Of a stretch of 27,680 nt of DNA, positions 1-8,177 are shown one piece after another; within the stretch, counting starts at the first letter, position 1; each line of letters opens with the position of its first letter. A program made the position numbers and the translations under genes. Where the stretch lies: assembly GCA_019313505.1 (NCBI GenBank), contig JAFDBA010000004.1:1-27680 (forward strand), given 5' to 3'. The stretch is from Deltaproteobacteria bacterium (lineage in GTDB: Bacteria > Desulfobacterota > Desulfobacteria > Desulfobacterales > UBA11574). The notes below the pieces were generated by a model. It saw nothing but the letters and a program-made list of their open reading frames with translations. It did not search any database and was not told where the DNA came from.

Positions 1-1
1 A

Positions 2-1063
2 CCGACACTTGTTGAACCCGCTTTTGAAGTGCCAGTAAGCAAACTTCCATTGAAAACCTTCCACTCTAAAAATCACAAATTCACGGCAATCGTCTGCCCA
101 GATGACAAAAACATTTTCGTTTTCAAAGTAAACTGGCATGTAAACGTAGGAAGGAGAGAAAAAATTCCGATGTGGTCGACAGAAGCATGCTTCGAGGAGA
201 TTTGGGTGGCAAATGATGGACAACATATAATAGGAGCTATTTATGCAGAAGGTGCACTTCCCTCAAACTACACCAAGGAAGAGATCATTTTTTCTTTTTT
301 CAAAAATGGGAAACCTATAGGAGATATTGGGTTAAGTGAAATTATCAGCGATTTTTCAACGTTGGAAAAAACGCAACTAGGCTTACGATGGGGAAATTTA
401 AAAGGATTTAACGAAGCCGGTTATCTTGTGGCTGAAACGGTTGAGAATCAAATACTTATGCTTGATCCCACAACCGGAAGGAAAGTAGAATTCAGACAAG
501 AGCAAGGAAAAGTTCCTTCAGGCTTTAAAACTTACAGAGATTTTATGAATTGTTTCGAATTCGCCTATCCTAAAGATTATAAAATGAATAAGGGCGGCTT
601 TTTACTTAAAAGAAACGGTGCTGGCTGGCTTATTGCAATCAACTTCGAAGATATGTCCCAATATCCAACCCAAGAGTACAATCCGCAAGAAATGACTTTT
701 GAAGATTTCGCAATACACAGGGCGAAAATAATGTTCTCTGCCGACGGAGCCAACGGCTCCCGGTACGCAACCGATGTTATCAAAAGGAACTGTTTCACGA
801 CGCTTAATAATCTTAAGGCACTTGAAATCTATCTGACAGTCGTTAGGGAATCCTGGCCGGTTTACAAGGATGGTCAAGAAGAAAAGGAAAGCGATATAGA
901 AATCGAAAAATCACAAGAGGGACCTATTTACGCAGTTTCACTATCAAAACCTGGCGATCCGTATAAAGTTCTGCTCTTAAATCTCACCGATGAAGGAAAG
1001 CATTTTCAAAAAGAAAAACAAATATTGAAGCATATAACCGATACAATTAAAATTTTACGATAA
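2..1063 (+). CDS. Hypothetical protein, 5' end outside the window
   Basis: The reading frame is open back to the first bases of the window, so the gene very likely starts upstream; the GTG at 29 is only the first possible start inside the window and has no Shine-Dalgarno sequence. At least 344 residues are visible and the frame ends with TAA at 1061-1063. The product is soluble-looking, with no membrane segment, and rich in aromatic and charged residues. The second half (about residues 165-340) has alternating strand-like segments such as FEFAYPKDYKM and AVSLSKPGDPYKVLLLN, which suggests a mainly beta protein. No family was recognised and no catalytic motif is visible. It is followed by about 200 bp of non-coding DNA and faces pyrF convergently. 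Confidence 0.6.
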   Translation, partial: PTLVEPAFEVPVSKLPLKTFHSKNHKFTAIVCPDDKNIFVFKVNWHVNVGRREKIPMWSTEACFEEIWVANDGQHIIGAIYAEGALPSNYTKEEIIFSFFKNGKPIGDIGLSEIISDFSTLEKTQLGLRWGNLKGFNEAGYLVAETVENQILMLDPTTGRKVEFRQEQGKVPSGFKTYRDFMNCFEFAYPKDYKMNKGGFLLKRNGAGWLIAINFEDMSQYPTQEYNPQEMTFEDFAIHRAKIMFSADGANGSRYATDVIKRNCFTTLNNLKALEIYLTVVRESWPVYKDGQEEKESDIEIEKSQEGPIYAVSLSKPGDPYKVLLLNLTDEGKHFQKEKQILKHITDTIKILR

Positions 1064-1108
1064 GCCATCTTTGAGCTTGTAGATCGTGAGATGTCGTGCG
1101 CAAATGGG

Positions 1109-1194
1109 GGGCCACAGGAACATCTTGATATAATAGATAAAACGTTTTAAATTCGCGTCAAATAAGGCGTAGATTCAATAAGTTCACGTGGCCC
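1109..1194. repeat. Inverted repeat in the convergent intergenic gap
   Basis: GGGCCAC at 1109-1115 is repeated inverted as GTGGCCC at 1188-1194, with a 72-nt AT-rich spacer. It lies between the convergent ends of the first gene and pyrF. There is no T-run, so it is not a convincing intrinsic terminator. It could be the remains of a palindromic intergenic element like those elsewhere in this window. Confidence 0.3.
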
Positions 1195-1269
1195 GACCCC
1201 GATTGAAGATTGAATCCGGATATATGAAGTGGGAAAGTTTGGGTGGGTGTGAAAGAGAAAATTTGTACA

Positions 1270-2031
1270 CTACCGAGCTAAGGGTGCGCGCAAAAGCACC
1301 GTTTCAATCTCTTCGGCAATACGGATAGCTGCGGCTCTGGGGTTCTTTGCATCTCTGATGGGCCGCCCGATCACTAAATAATCTGATCCGTCTTCAATCG
1401 CCCGAGCCGGTGTTGTTACGCGCTGCTGATCATTTTTTCCGCCGACATCCCAATCGGGACGTATCCCCGGCGTCACCGTAACAAAGCCTTGACCTAAAGT
1501 TTCCTTGATTATTTTTACTTCAAGTGCTGAGCAGACTATACCTTTACACCCTGCCTTTTTTGCCATTTTTGCCCTTTTAATTACAAGCCTTGTCAGGTCT
1601 TCATAAAATATATTCCTGAACCCCGCAGATTGAATGTCTTCATTCAAGACGCTTGTTAAAACCGTAACCCCAAGGACTCCGACCTTGTCATTGCTCCCTT
1701 TAACCGCGGCTTCAAGCATTCTGGAAGTCTCTCCGCAATGAACCGTTGCAAATGCAACACCTAAATCTGCAATATTCTGCATTGCACGTGAAACGGTTGC
1801 CGGAATATCATGAAGTTTTAGATCCAAAAATACCCTGGCTGCTCCGGACGCTTTTATGAAATCAATGATATCAGGTCCTGATCGGATAAAAAGTTCCAGA
1901 CCTATTTTGAACATGCCCACCGATTCTGAGAGCGTTTCAACATAATGTTTGGCAGCCTTTACAGAAGAAACGTCCAGCGGAAAAATTATATAATCTTTTG
2001 CTTTTTTCATGGTTGGCTTATCCATTTGCAT
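1270..2031 (-). CDS. pyrF: Orotidine 5'-phosphate decarboxylase
   Basis: PyrF converts orotidine 5'-phosphate to UMP, the last step of de novo pyrimidine synthesis, in the cytoplasm. The TIM-barrel motifs are clear: FPLDVSS near the N-terminus (first catalytic Asp), FLDLKLHDIPATV (the Asp-x-Lys-x-x-Asp catalytic signature), the strand TVHCGE, and the phosphate-binding end TPGIRPDWDVGG followed by DYLVIGRPI. Length is 253 aa from the first ATG, or 246 aa from the ATG at 2008-2010, closer to the usual 230-245; neither start has a strong ribosome-binding site. It is transcribed alone or after the lipid kinase gene upstream, from which it is separated by a repeat element. Function is confident; the start is not. 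Confidence 0.95.
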   Translation of the reverse strand: MQMDKPTMKKAKDYIIFPLDVSSVKAAKHYVETLSESVGMFKIGLELFIRSGPDIIDFIKASGAARVFLDLKLHDIPATVSRAMQNIADLGVAFATVHCGETSRMLEAAVKGSNDKVGVLGVTVLTSVLNEDIQSAGFRNIFYEDLTRLVIKRAKMAKKAGCKGIVCSALEVKIIKETLGQGFVTVTPGIRPDWDVGGKNDQQRVTTPARAIEDGSDYLVIGRPIRDAKNPRAAAIRIAEEIETVLLRAPLAR

Positions 2032-2075
2032 TTAAATTCTGCATAAACAATTTTGAAGTGTTTTTGAATTATACC

Positions 2076-2215
2076 AGCCAACTAAGTGTAAAGTGACTAA
2101 AGTTGTGGAATTCTGTCAATTTAATATAAACAGCCGGAGCGCAGCGACTCCTTAACTTTAGCTCACTTCAAACTTTAGTTCACTTGTAACTTTCCCGGTT
2201 TATCCGGGTTAGGTT
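2076..2215 (-). repeat. Palindromic TAAAGTT-type repeat, copy 1
   Basis: Read on the - strand, this 140-bp stretch matches 9317-9474 closely. Both begin AACCTAACCCGGATAAACCG, continue through GTGAACTAAAGTTTGAAGT, a GGAGTCGCT(G/A)CGCTCCG block and a TATA-rich centre, and end near CACTTA(G/A)TTGGCT. It contains a CCCGG-ATAAA-CCGGG hairpin and arms built from short TAAAGT/CACTTT units that are complementary to each other. It overlaps the last codons of the lipid kinase gene (- strand stop at 2209-2211). It has no coding potential. Confidence 0.8.
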
Positions 2216-3138
2216 GTAATGATTTTCAAAGCATCGTGTACCATATCAATGACAATCGGCAACGTTCCCGGCTGCTCTCCGTCAACATCAAGAAGTACCC
2301 GTTGATCCGACAACGCCTCTACTTTTTGCCCGGTCAAAATAACGACTTTATCAATATCATATATCCTGCCATTGTAAAGCTTCGAGAGATTTAAAAAAAC
2401 TTCAGCAATGGTCAGGTCTCCTATGACAGTCACATTAAACAGGCCGTCATGAACCGATGCATCCGGGGCTACCCACATGCCGCCGCCATGGTACTGGCCA
2501 TTTGCAACGGCCACGTTCCAGACAATAAATTCCTGTTCAAAACCATTGTCGACTCTAATCCGTATCCGTTTCTTGCCGTATAGAAAAATGGATATGAGCG
2601 TTGCCCACATAAAAGAAATAAATGGACCGAACGCTTTGGTAGTTCTGTTGACTCTCTGAGCAACTTCACCACCCAAACCGAAACTTGTTATATTATGAAA
2701 ATAGCGATGACTTTCATGACCAAGATGATCCCGAAAAGAAAGTCTTCCCAAGTCTATGCTGCGTACAGGGCTGCCGGAAATCAAATCAATGGCATGTTCT
2801 ATGTTTTGTGGTATTGGCACGGTTCTGACAAAATCACAGCCTGTGCCATCCGGGACAAAGCCGAGCGTCACATCTGACCTTATAGATTCCCCATGCATCA
2901 TGATACCGTTGACAACCTCGTTAAGCGTACCGTCTCCGCCCACACAGACCAGAAGCCTGGCCTCTTTGGCAATGGCATCTTTTGCAAACATCACAGCATC
3001 ACCGGGCTTTTGTGTCATATAGATCTCAAAATGACCCAGCCGATCTTTGGCAAGAGCTTCAATAAAAGGCCAATTTGATCCCGCTGAACCATTTCCGGCA
3101 TGCGGGTTTACGATAAAAGCGATTTTTGTCAAAGTCAT
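2209..3138 (-). CDS. YegS/DgkB-type diacylglycerol/lipid kinase
   Basis: This is a member of the DAGK catalytic-domain family (YegS/BmrU/DgkB), which phosphorylates diacylglycerol or related lipids at the cytoplasmic membrane face with ATP. Signatures are IAFIVNPHAGNGSAG at the N-terminus, VCVGGDGTLNEVVNGIM (the nucleotide-binding GGDGT loop), LGFVPDGTGCDFVRT, and the C-terminal VLLDVDGEQPG. The frame extends upstream to 3219, but the ATG at 3136-3138 is preceded by GAGGT at a fair distance and starts directly at the conserved MTLTKIAFIVNP, so a 309-aa product is preferred. Its last codon and stop fall in the repeat that begins here. The exact lipid substrate cannot be read from sequence. Confidence 0.88.
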   Translation of the reverse strand: MTLTKIAFIVNPHAGNGSAGSNWPFIEALAKDRLGHFEIYMTQKPGDAVMFAKDAIAKEARLLVCVGGDGTLNEVVNGIMMHGESIRSDVTLGFVPDGTGCDFVRTVPIPQNIEHAIDLISGSPVRSIDLGRLSFRDHLGHESHRYFHNITSFGLGGEVAQRVNRTTKAFGPFISFMWATLISIFLYGKKRIRIRVDNGFEQEFIVWNVAVANGQYHGGGMWVAPDASVHDGLFNVTVIGDLTIAEVFLNLSKLYNGRIYDIDKVVILTGQKVEALSDQRVLLDVDGEQPGTLPIVIDMVHDALKIITT

Positions 3139-3267
3139 ATCTGGTTTACCTCGATAGATTTTTGCCACAAAAAGCACAAAATTTAACACTAAAAGATTAT
3201 ATAGCTTATAATTCTCCATTCTTAAAGTATTTTTTCCAACCTGTATTTTACATTTTAAATAAATCTA

Positions 3268-3297
3268 TTGAAATAAATGACTTTAAAATGGTATAAA
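3268..3297 (+). promoter_or_regulatory. Possible sigma-70 promoter of selA
   Basis: TTGAAA at 3268-3273 and TATAAA at 3292-3297 are 18 bp apart, each one base off consensus. A transcript would start near 3304, about 55 nt before the preferred selA ATG at 3360. This makes the alternative TTG start at 3312 unlikely. Confidence 0.5.
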
Positions 3298-3359
3298 GTT
3301 TATTTTAATGGTTGAAACAAATTCTTCACAACAAATCTAAGAAAGCCTTGGGAAAAGAA

Positions 3360-4781
3360 ATGGATGTAACCGAAAAACAGCAGACCCTTTTGCGAATGCT
3401 TCCCGGAGTGGATAATATTCTCGAACTTGCAAAAGCAGATCCTTTTTTTAATGACATTCCGAAATCTGTTCTGGTTCGCTCGATCCGCACTGTGGTTGAG
3501 AATCTTCGGACAATTATAATAGATAACAAACAGGATATAACAGAAACAAAACTTTCAGATTCCCCAATCATCGAAAAGGTTAAAAATAGTGTTAAAGAAA
3601 TGATGACTCCGAATCTTAAGTGTATTGTCAACGCCACAGGTGTTGTTATCCATACCAATCTTGGCCGATCATTACTTGCTGATGGTGTTGTGGAGAATCT
3701 TTTGGCTATTGCAAGCAGATATTCCAATTTGGAATTTGATCTGTCAAAAGGTGTTCGAGGCTCCAGGTACAGCATCGTTGAAGATATCCTATGTGAAATA
3801 AGCGGTGCTGAAGCAGCCATGGTGGTCAATAACAATGCCGGAGCCGTGTTTCTCTCTTTAGAAACCATATCCAAGGGCAAAAAAGTCGTTGTATCAAGGG
3901 GAGAACTTGTGGAAATCGGCGGTTCATTCAGAATTCCCGATGTGATGGCCAAAAGTGGCGGTATTTTAAAGGAGGTAGGCACTACAAACCGTACCCACCT
4001 TATAGACTATGAAAATGCCATTGAGCATGACACAGGTCTTTTGTTAAAGGTCCATACAAGCAACTACAGCGTGGTCGGTTTTACAGCAGATGTCTCCCTG
4101 GAGAACCTTGTTACTCTGGGTGCAAAATATCAGATTCCGGTTATGGAAGATCTCGGCAGCGGCACCTTTGTCGATTTTTCAAAATATGGTTTGTTAAAGG
4201 AGCCGACTGTCCAGGAATCCGTGGCGACCGGAGCAGATATTGTCACTTTTAGCGGGGACAAGCTCCTTGGAGGTCCTCAAGCCGGTATTATTGTCGGGAA
4301 AAAGGATATACTTGACAGAATCAAGAAAAATCCGATTGCAAGAGCTCTTCGCATAGACAAGCTGACCCTTGCCGCACTTGAGGGTACCATACGATATTAC
4401 AGAAACATAGACAGGGAAATAGATTCTATTCCCACACTACGAATGTTAACTCTTCCTATTGGCTATATTGAAACAAGAGCAATGGAACTTGCCAAAATGC
4501 TGGAGAATATAGACGACTCCCGCATGTTTGTATCCCTCATCGATCTTTCCTCCAGACCGGGCGGTGGTGCGCTTCCGCTTCTAAAACTTCCCAGTAAAGG
4601 TGTAGGAGTCAAGGTTCAGGGGGTTTCTGTCAATTTTATCGAAGAAAAGATGCTCAACAACGAAATCCCCATAATCGGGAGGATAGAAGAAGATCGTTTT
4701 ATTATGGATTTAAGGACAATACTGGATGATGAACTACCTATTATTGAAAATGCATTCGACAACATGCTGAGAAAGGTCTGA
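3360..4781 (+). CDS. selA: L-seryl-tRNA(Sec) selenium transferase (SelA)
   Basis: SelA is a PLP enzyme that converts seryl-tRNA(Sec) to selenocysteinyl-tRNA(Sec) with selenophosphate, as a homodecamer in the cytoplasm. Visible family features are CIVNATGVVIHTNLGRSLL, YSNLEFDLSKGVRGSRY, AMVVNNNAGAVFL, the EVGTTNRTH segment, VMEDLGSGT, and the PLP-lysine motif TFSGDKLLGGPQAG with the lysine at about residue 301. The frame is open from a TTG at 3312, but the ATG at 3360 gives 473 aa, near the usual 460-470, and suits the predicted promoter. A TPR gene follows 3 nt after the stop. No selB, selD or selenocysteine tRNA is in this window, so they should lie elsewhere if the system works. Confidence 0.96.
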   Translation: MDVTEKQQTLLRMLPGVDNILELAKADPFFNDIPKSVLVRSIRTVVENLRTIIIDNKQDITETKLSDSPIIEKVKNSVKEMMTPNLKCIVNATGVVIHTNLGRSLLADGVVENLLAIASRYSNLEFDLSKGVRGSRYSIVEDILCEISGAEAAMVVNNNAGAVFLSLETISKGKKVVVSRGELVEIGGSFRIPDVMAKSGGILKEVGTTNRTHLIDYENAIEHDTGLLLKVHTSNYSVVGFTADVSLENLVTLGAKYQIPVMEDLGSGTFVDFSKYGLLKEPTVQESVATGADIVTFSGDKLLGGPQAGIIVGKKDILDRIKKNPIARALRIDKLTLAALEGTIRYYRNIDREIDSIPTLRMLTLPIGYIETRAMELAKMLENIDDSRMFVSLIDLSSRPGGGALPLLKLPSKGVGVKVQGVSVNFIEEKMLNNEIPIIGRIEEDRFIMDLRTILDDELPIIENAFDNMLRKV

Positions 4782-4783
4782 TA

Positions 4784-6127
4784 ATGACACACAAAAAGCA
4801 GGAATTATTTTATCACCGCAGCTCCAGTCAGCAGTTTCTCTTTTGCAAGTCGGATTCTAAGCCAAAGCATGATAAAGTTGTGGACACTTTTGGGGTTGAA
4901 TCGAGCAAACTGTCAACAATGTTTCCGGACATCCTTGTCGGAAAAAATTTCGTCGATCACGCCATGACTAAACTCAATTCTACAACAAAGTTTGAGGCTA
5001 TGATTGTCAGAATTGACGATATGAATCATAAAGAAAAGACAAAAACAATTAATAACGATATTGACCTCCTGGCCGATGTTGCCAAAGCTGTCGACGCAAT
5101 ATGCAAAAATGAAAGCGGAATGTGGGGACAGCTTAATCACGATATGTTCGGATGTTTTTTCCCCGGAAAGAACAATACTTCACCCCTAAAACTTGCCGAC
5201 AAAATAAAAAACCGTCTTGCAGAACTTCGCAATGAAACAATCTCCATAGGTATTGCCTCCTTTCCCACCATAAATTTCAATAATGATCAAGTTATTGATA
5301 ACGCTCGCAAAGCTCTTGATCACGCTGAATTCTTCGGACCTGACAGTACGGTTTTGCTTGATGCTGTGAGCTTAAATATAAGCGGCGATAATATGTATCA
5401 GAAAGGGAACATCGACGGAGCTATAGATGAATTCAAGGCGGCACTTATGCTCGATCCATCAAATGTAAATGTCCATAACAGCATCGGTGTATGTTACGGT
5501 ATTCTGGGGGCTTATGAAAAAGCCCTGGAAGCCTTCGAAGAAGCAATACGGCTTGACCCTGAAGAAGCTATGGCCTTGTATAACGCAGGCCTTGCAAACA
5601 TGCTTACTGATAATAGTGAAAAGGCCCTTGAATACTTTCTTGATGCGGACAAAAAAGAAGAAGATATATTTGACGTTGCGTTTCAAACCGGAAGACTATA
5701 CCTGGAAATGGGAAAACCGGAACAAGGGAAAAAAAACCTTGAAAAAGCGATCAGGCTTAATCCAAAGTCGGGACTTGCTTTGCGTTACCTTGGCGAGTGT
5801 TGTGCTGCCATGAACCTGATAGATGAGGCGGTTTCTGCATATAAAAAGGTCATCCGGCAGAATCCAAATGATGCGGAATCACTTTCTGCCCTTGGATATC
5901 TGTTTGATCTTCAGGGTGAAAATCCTGAAATTACCACAATATTTTGTCAACAAAGTATTGATATTGCACCTGAAAACGGCCTTTTCAGGTACAGACTCGG
6001 CAACCTTTACCTTAAAAGAAATCAACTTGAAGATGCACTGGAACAGTTCCAAAAAGCAGACGATCTGGGTTATGATTCCAAGGAGCTTATTGAAAAGATA
6101 CAAAAATTAATGCTGATGGCTTCGTAA
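4784..6127 (+). CDS. Degenerate GGDEF domain fused to TPR repeats
   Basis: The 447-aa protein has two parts. Residues about 35-200 resemble a diguanylate cyclase fold: the SIGIASFP motif and the NARKALDHAEFFGPDS helix are typical GGDEF-domain C-terminal signatures, but the GG(D/E)EF active-site loop is replaced by QLNHDMFG before CFFPG, so cyclase activity is unlikely. Residues about 200-440 form roughly seven TPR units, the clearest being VNVHNSIGVCYGILGAYEKA and the copies that follow with LDPEE or LNPKS ends. There is no signal peptide or membrane segment. It probably works as a cytoplasmic scaffold. The ATG is 3 nt after the selA stop, so the two are likely cotranscribed. The stop codon TAA lies inside the terminal inverted repeat of the element that follows. 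Confidence 0.85.
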   Translation: MTHKKQELFYHRSSSQQFLFCKSDSKPKHDKVVDTFGVESSKLSTMFPDILVGKNFVDHAMTKLNSTTKFEAMIVRIDDMNHKEKTKTINNDIDLLADVAKAVDAICKNESGMWGQLNHDMFGCFFPGKNNTSPLKLADKIKNRLAELRNETISIGIASFPTINFNNDQVIDNARKALDHAEFFGPDSTVLLDAVSLNISGDNMYQKGNIDGAIDEFKAALMLDPSNVNVHNSIGVCYGILGAYEKALEAFEEAIRLDPEEAMALYNAGLANMLTDNSEKALEYFLDADKKEEDIFDVAFQTGRLYLEMGKPEQGKKNLEKAIRLNPKSGLALRYLGECCAAMNLIDEAVSAYKKVIRQNPNDAESLSALGYLFDLQGENPEITTIFCQQSIDIAPENGLFRYRLGNLYLKRNQLEDALEQFQKADDLGYDSKELIEKIQKLMLMAS

Positions 6128-6287
6128 AAAGTCCAACTTCTGCGTTGCGCTGCATTCCTCGTCACTGCGACGTACTATACGTACGTTCCCTTCGGGACCG
6201 GCTGATAGCCGATTCCTCGGAATTTGCGCGCCTTGAATTTGGAGCTTTTTACTTTGCCATCAAAATCTGACTTTTTACGAAACCGTC
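6115..6287. mobile_element. 173-bp MITE-like element with terminal inverted repeats
   Basis: The ends are 19-bp imperfect inverted repeats (6115-6133 and 6269-6287) with a perfect 13-bp core TTCGTAAAAAGTC / GACTTTTTACGAA. Inside, the two halves continue to pair imperfectly (TCCAA.TTC ... GAA.TTGGA and GCGC blocks), so the whole element can fold as a long hairpin. It has no ORF. The left end overlaps the last codons of the TPR gene and supplies its stop codon. No target-site duplication is evident to me. Confidence 0.7.
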
Positions 6288-6376
6288 AATGCTGGATGCT
6301 AAAATGTTTTTGTCTAAAAAACAGGCTTATTTTTAACGAAATATCGAGGTCTGGAATAGAAATGGTAACATAAACT

Positions 6377-6958
6377 ATGAAAGAGATTATCTTAAATGCC
6401 CTTCGAGAAAGCCTTGAAGTCAAAGACCGGTTCATAAAAAACAATATAAATCTCATTCAAAGAGGGGCTGATATGCTCTCTACATGCATAACCTCCGGCC
6501 ACAAAATCCTGATTTTTGGCAACGGAGGTAGTGCTGCAGATGCTCAGCATATCGCAGCCGAATTCGTAAACCGGTTTCAGATTGAACGGCCGCCCCTTGC
6601 AGCTCTGGCCTTGACCACCGACACATCTATAATCACAAGCATCGGGAATGACTATCATTTCGATAAAATATTTTCCAAGCAGATAAGAGCGCTGGGTAAA
6701 AAGGACGATATCGCCATGGGTATCAGTACCAGCGGCAACTCTAAAAATGTAATCCAGGCAATTAATGCCGGAAGGAAAATCGGAATGTTTACCATTGGGC
6801 TCACCGGTCGCGGCGGAGAGCTGACCGAATGTGCCGATCTGGTATTTTCCGTAAAATCAGACACAACGGCAAGGATTCAGGAAGCACATATCACTTTGGG
6901 GCACATTTTGTGTGATCTTGTGGAACGGATACTGTTTCCGGAACAATTCAGTGGTTAA
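6377..6958 (+). CDS. gmhA: Sedoheptulose-7-phosphate isomerase (GmhA, SIS domain)
   Basis: GmhA isomerises sedoheptulose 7-phosphate to D-glycero-D-manno-heptose 7-phosphate, the first step toward the ADP-heptose of the lipopolysaccharide core. The 193-aa length is typical. The motif ILIFGNGGSAADAQHIAAEFVNRF (phosphosugar site plus catalytic Glu region), LTTDTSIITSIGNDYHFD, MGISTSGNSKNV and the late helix RIQEAHITLGHILCDLVE are all diagnostic. DiaA is a close SIS paralogue that binds DnaA; the heptose-isomerase signatures and GmhA-like length make GmhA the better reading. The ribosome-binding site is weak. The next gene begins 5 nt after the stop, and no other heptose gene (hldE, gmhB) is present in the window. 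Confidence 0.9.
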   Translation: MKEIILNALRESLEVKDRFIKNNINLIQRGADMLSTCITSGHKILIFGNGGSAADAQHIAAEFVNRFQIERPPLAALALTTDTSIITSIGNDYHFDKIFSKQIRALGKKDDIAMGISTSGNSKNVIQAINAGRKIGMFTIGLTGRGGELTECADLVFSVKSDTTARIQEAHITLGHILCDLVERILFPEQFSG

Positions 6959-6963
6959 TAATC

Positions 6964-7911
6964 ATGTCAAAAACATTTAAGCCAATAGACCTAAGCCGAG
7001 TAAAAACTTACCCTCTTTCGGAACGGAAAAGCAAGGTGTCCTCATCGGATTTCGCCAAAACCTGGCAAAAGGGATCTTATTTTAAGGAGTTCCTCGACAG
7101 TCTTCCGGACGTGCTTGCCGGGAGCCATATCAAGACAGTCATATCTTCAATTGCAGCAGCCTTTAAAAATAAAAAAACCGTGGTCTTCGCCATGGGAGCA
7201 CACGTTATTAAAGTTGGGCTAAATACTATAGTTGTGGATCTTATGGAGCGAGGAATTATCACGGCCGTTGCAATGAACGGAGCAGGTATTATTCACGATT
7301 CGGAACTTGCCATGACCGGTCAGACATCGGAAGATGTTGCAGCATCCATCGATGACGGCAGCTTTGGAATGGCCCATGAAATTAATTCCTTTTTAAATAA
7401 TGCCATTCATAAAGCCGGACAAAAATCTTCAGGACTTGGTGAAGCCATCGGCTTGGCAATGATTGAAGAAAACCTTCCCTTTTTGGACCGGAGCATCCTT
7501 GCTGCAGGCACGCGTCTTGGCATTCCTGTTACGGTACATGTTGCGTTCGGAACGGATATCATCCATATGCATCCAGGGTTTGATCCAAATGCAGCAGGTG
7601 CTGCAACTCACATCGATTTTCGCACTTTTGCATCGGTAATTGCCACACTTGAAGGGGGAATTTACCTGAATGTGGGATCTGCGGTAATATTGCCGGAAGT
7701 ATTTTTAAAAGCGGTTTCACTTGTTCGAAATCTGGGCCATAATCTTGACAATTTTACTACGGTTAACATGGATTTCATAAGACATTACCGTCCAATTACA
7801 AATGTTGTTAACAGGCCTACTGCCAGAGGCGGACAAGGGTTTAACCTTACGGGCCACCATGAAATTATGCTGCCGCTCATAGCTGCCGGGGTTATAGAAG
7901 AAATAGGATAG
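6964..7911 (+). CDS. Conserved protein of unknown function, gmhA neighbour
   Basis: The 315-aa protein has a Rossmann-like pattern: TVVFAMGAHVIKVGLNTIVVDLMERG, then ITAVAMNGAGIIHDSELAMTGQTSEDVAASIDDGSFGMAHE, then GIPVTVHVAFGTDIIHMHPGFD, and a C-terminal RPTARGGQGFNLTGHHEIMLPLIAAGVI. Conserved-looking His, Asp and Gly residues (GAHVIK, IIHDSE, DIIHMHP, GHHE) suggest a nucleotide- or metal-dependent enzyme. I do not recognise a characterised family; a superficial likeness to deoxyhypusine synthase is not supported, because that family's catalytic lysine motif is absent. It starts 5 nt after gmhA, so co-expression with sugar-phosphate metabolism is likely. The function is left open. Confidence 0.85.
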   Translation: MSKTFKPIDLSRVKTYPLSERKSKVSSSDFAKTWQKGSYFKEFLDSLPDVLAGSHIKTVISSIAAAFKNKKTVVFAMGAHVIKVGLNTIVVDLMERGIITAVAMNGAGIIHDSELAMTGQTSEDVAASIDDGSFGMAHEINSFLNNAIHKAGQKSSGLGEAIGLAMIEENLPFLDRSILAAGTRLGIPVTVHVAFGTDIIHMHPGFDPNAAGAATHIDFRTFASVIATLEGGIYLNVGSAVILPEVFLKAVSLVRNLGHNLDNFTTVNMDFIRHYRPITNVVNRPTARGGQGFNLTGHHEIMLPLIAAGVIEEIG

Positions 7912-7931
7912 AAAACAAGTAACCGTTCAGA

Positions 7932-8105
7932 GGTTCAGGAAATAATAGTTAATAAACAACGGTTAACAATTAATAATTAACAATTGATTATTGATTATTA
8001 GATCAGGGTTCAGAGGTTCAGGGTTCAGGAAATAATAGTTAATAAACAACGGTTAACAATTAATAATTAACAATTGATTATTGATTATTAGATCAGGGTT
8101 CAGAG
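7932..8105. repeat. Two tandem 84-bp identical AT-rich repeats
   Basis: Positions 7932-8015 and 8022-8105 are identical over 84 bp, with a period of 90 bp. Each copy contains GGTTAACAATTAATAATTAA and further overlapping short palindromes (GTTAA/TTAAC, CAATT/AATTG) and is flanked by GGTTCAG words. No spacer variation is present and there are only two copies, so it is not a CRISPR. It occupies the gap between the 315-aa gene and the FmdB gene and has no ORF. Confidence 0.9.
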
Positions 8106-8177
8106 TTGATTTAATAATTTTTATGATTATTTTTGAGTGAGCCTTAAGCACCTAATTCAGTCAAGGAGTAGTTTATA

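Noticed and set aside
3326..3982. 218-codon - strand frame opposite selA
   Set aside because: It is antisense to strongly conserved selA coding sequence, has a low-complexity Ser/Leu/Arg composition and matches no family.
6964..7911. Annotation of the gmhA neighbour as deoxyhypusine synthase
   Set aside because: The family's catalytic lysine motif and NAD-site signature are not visible; the resemblance is only a Rossmann-like pattern.
7932..8105. Direct repeats considered as a CRISPR array
   Set aside because: There are only two copies, the unit is 84 bp with a 6-bp gap and no variable spacers, and no cas genes are nearby.
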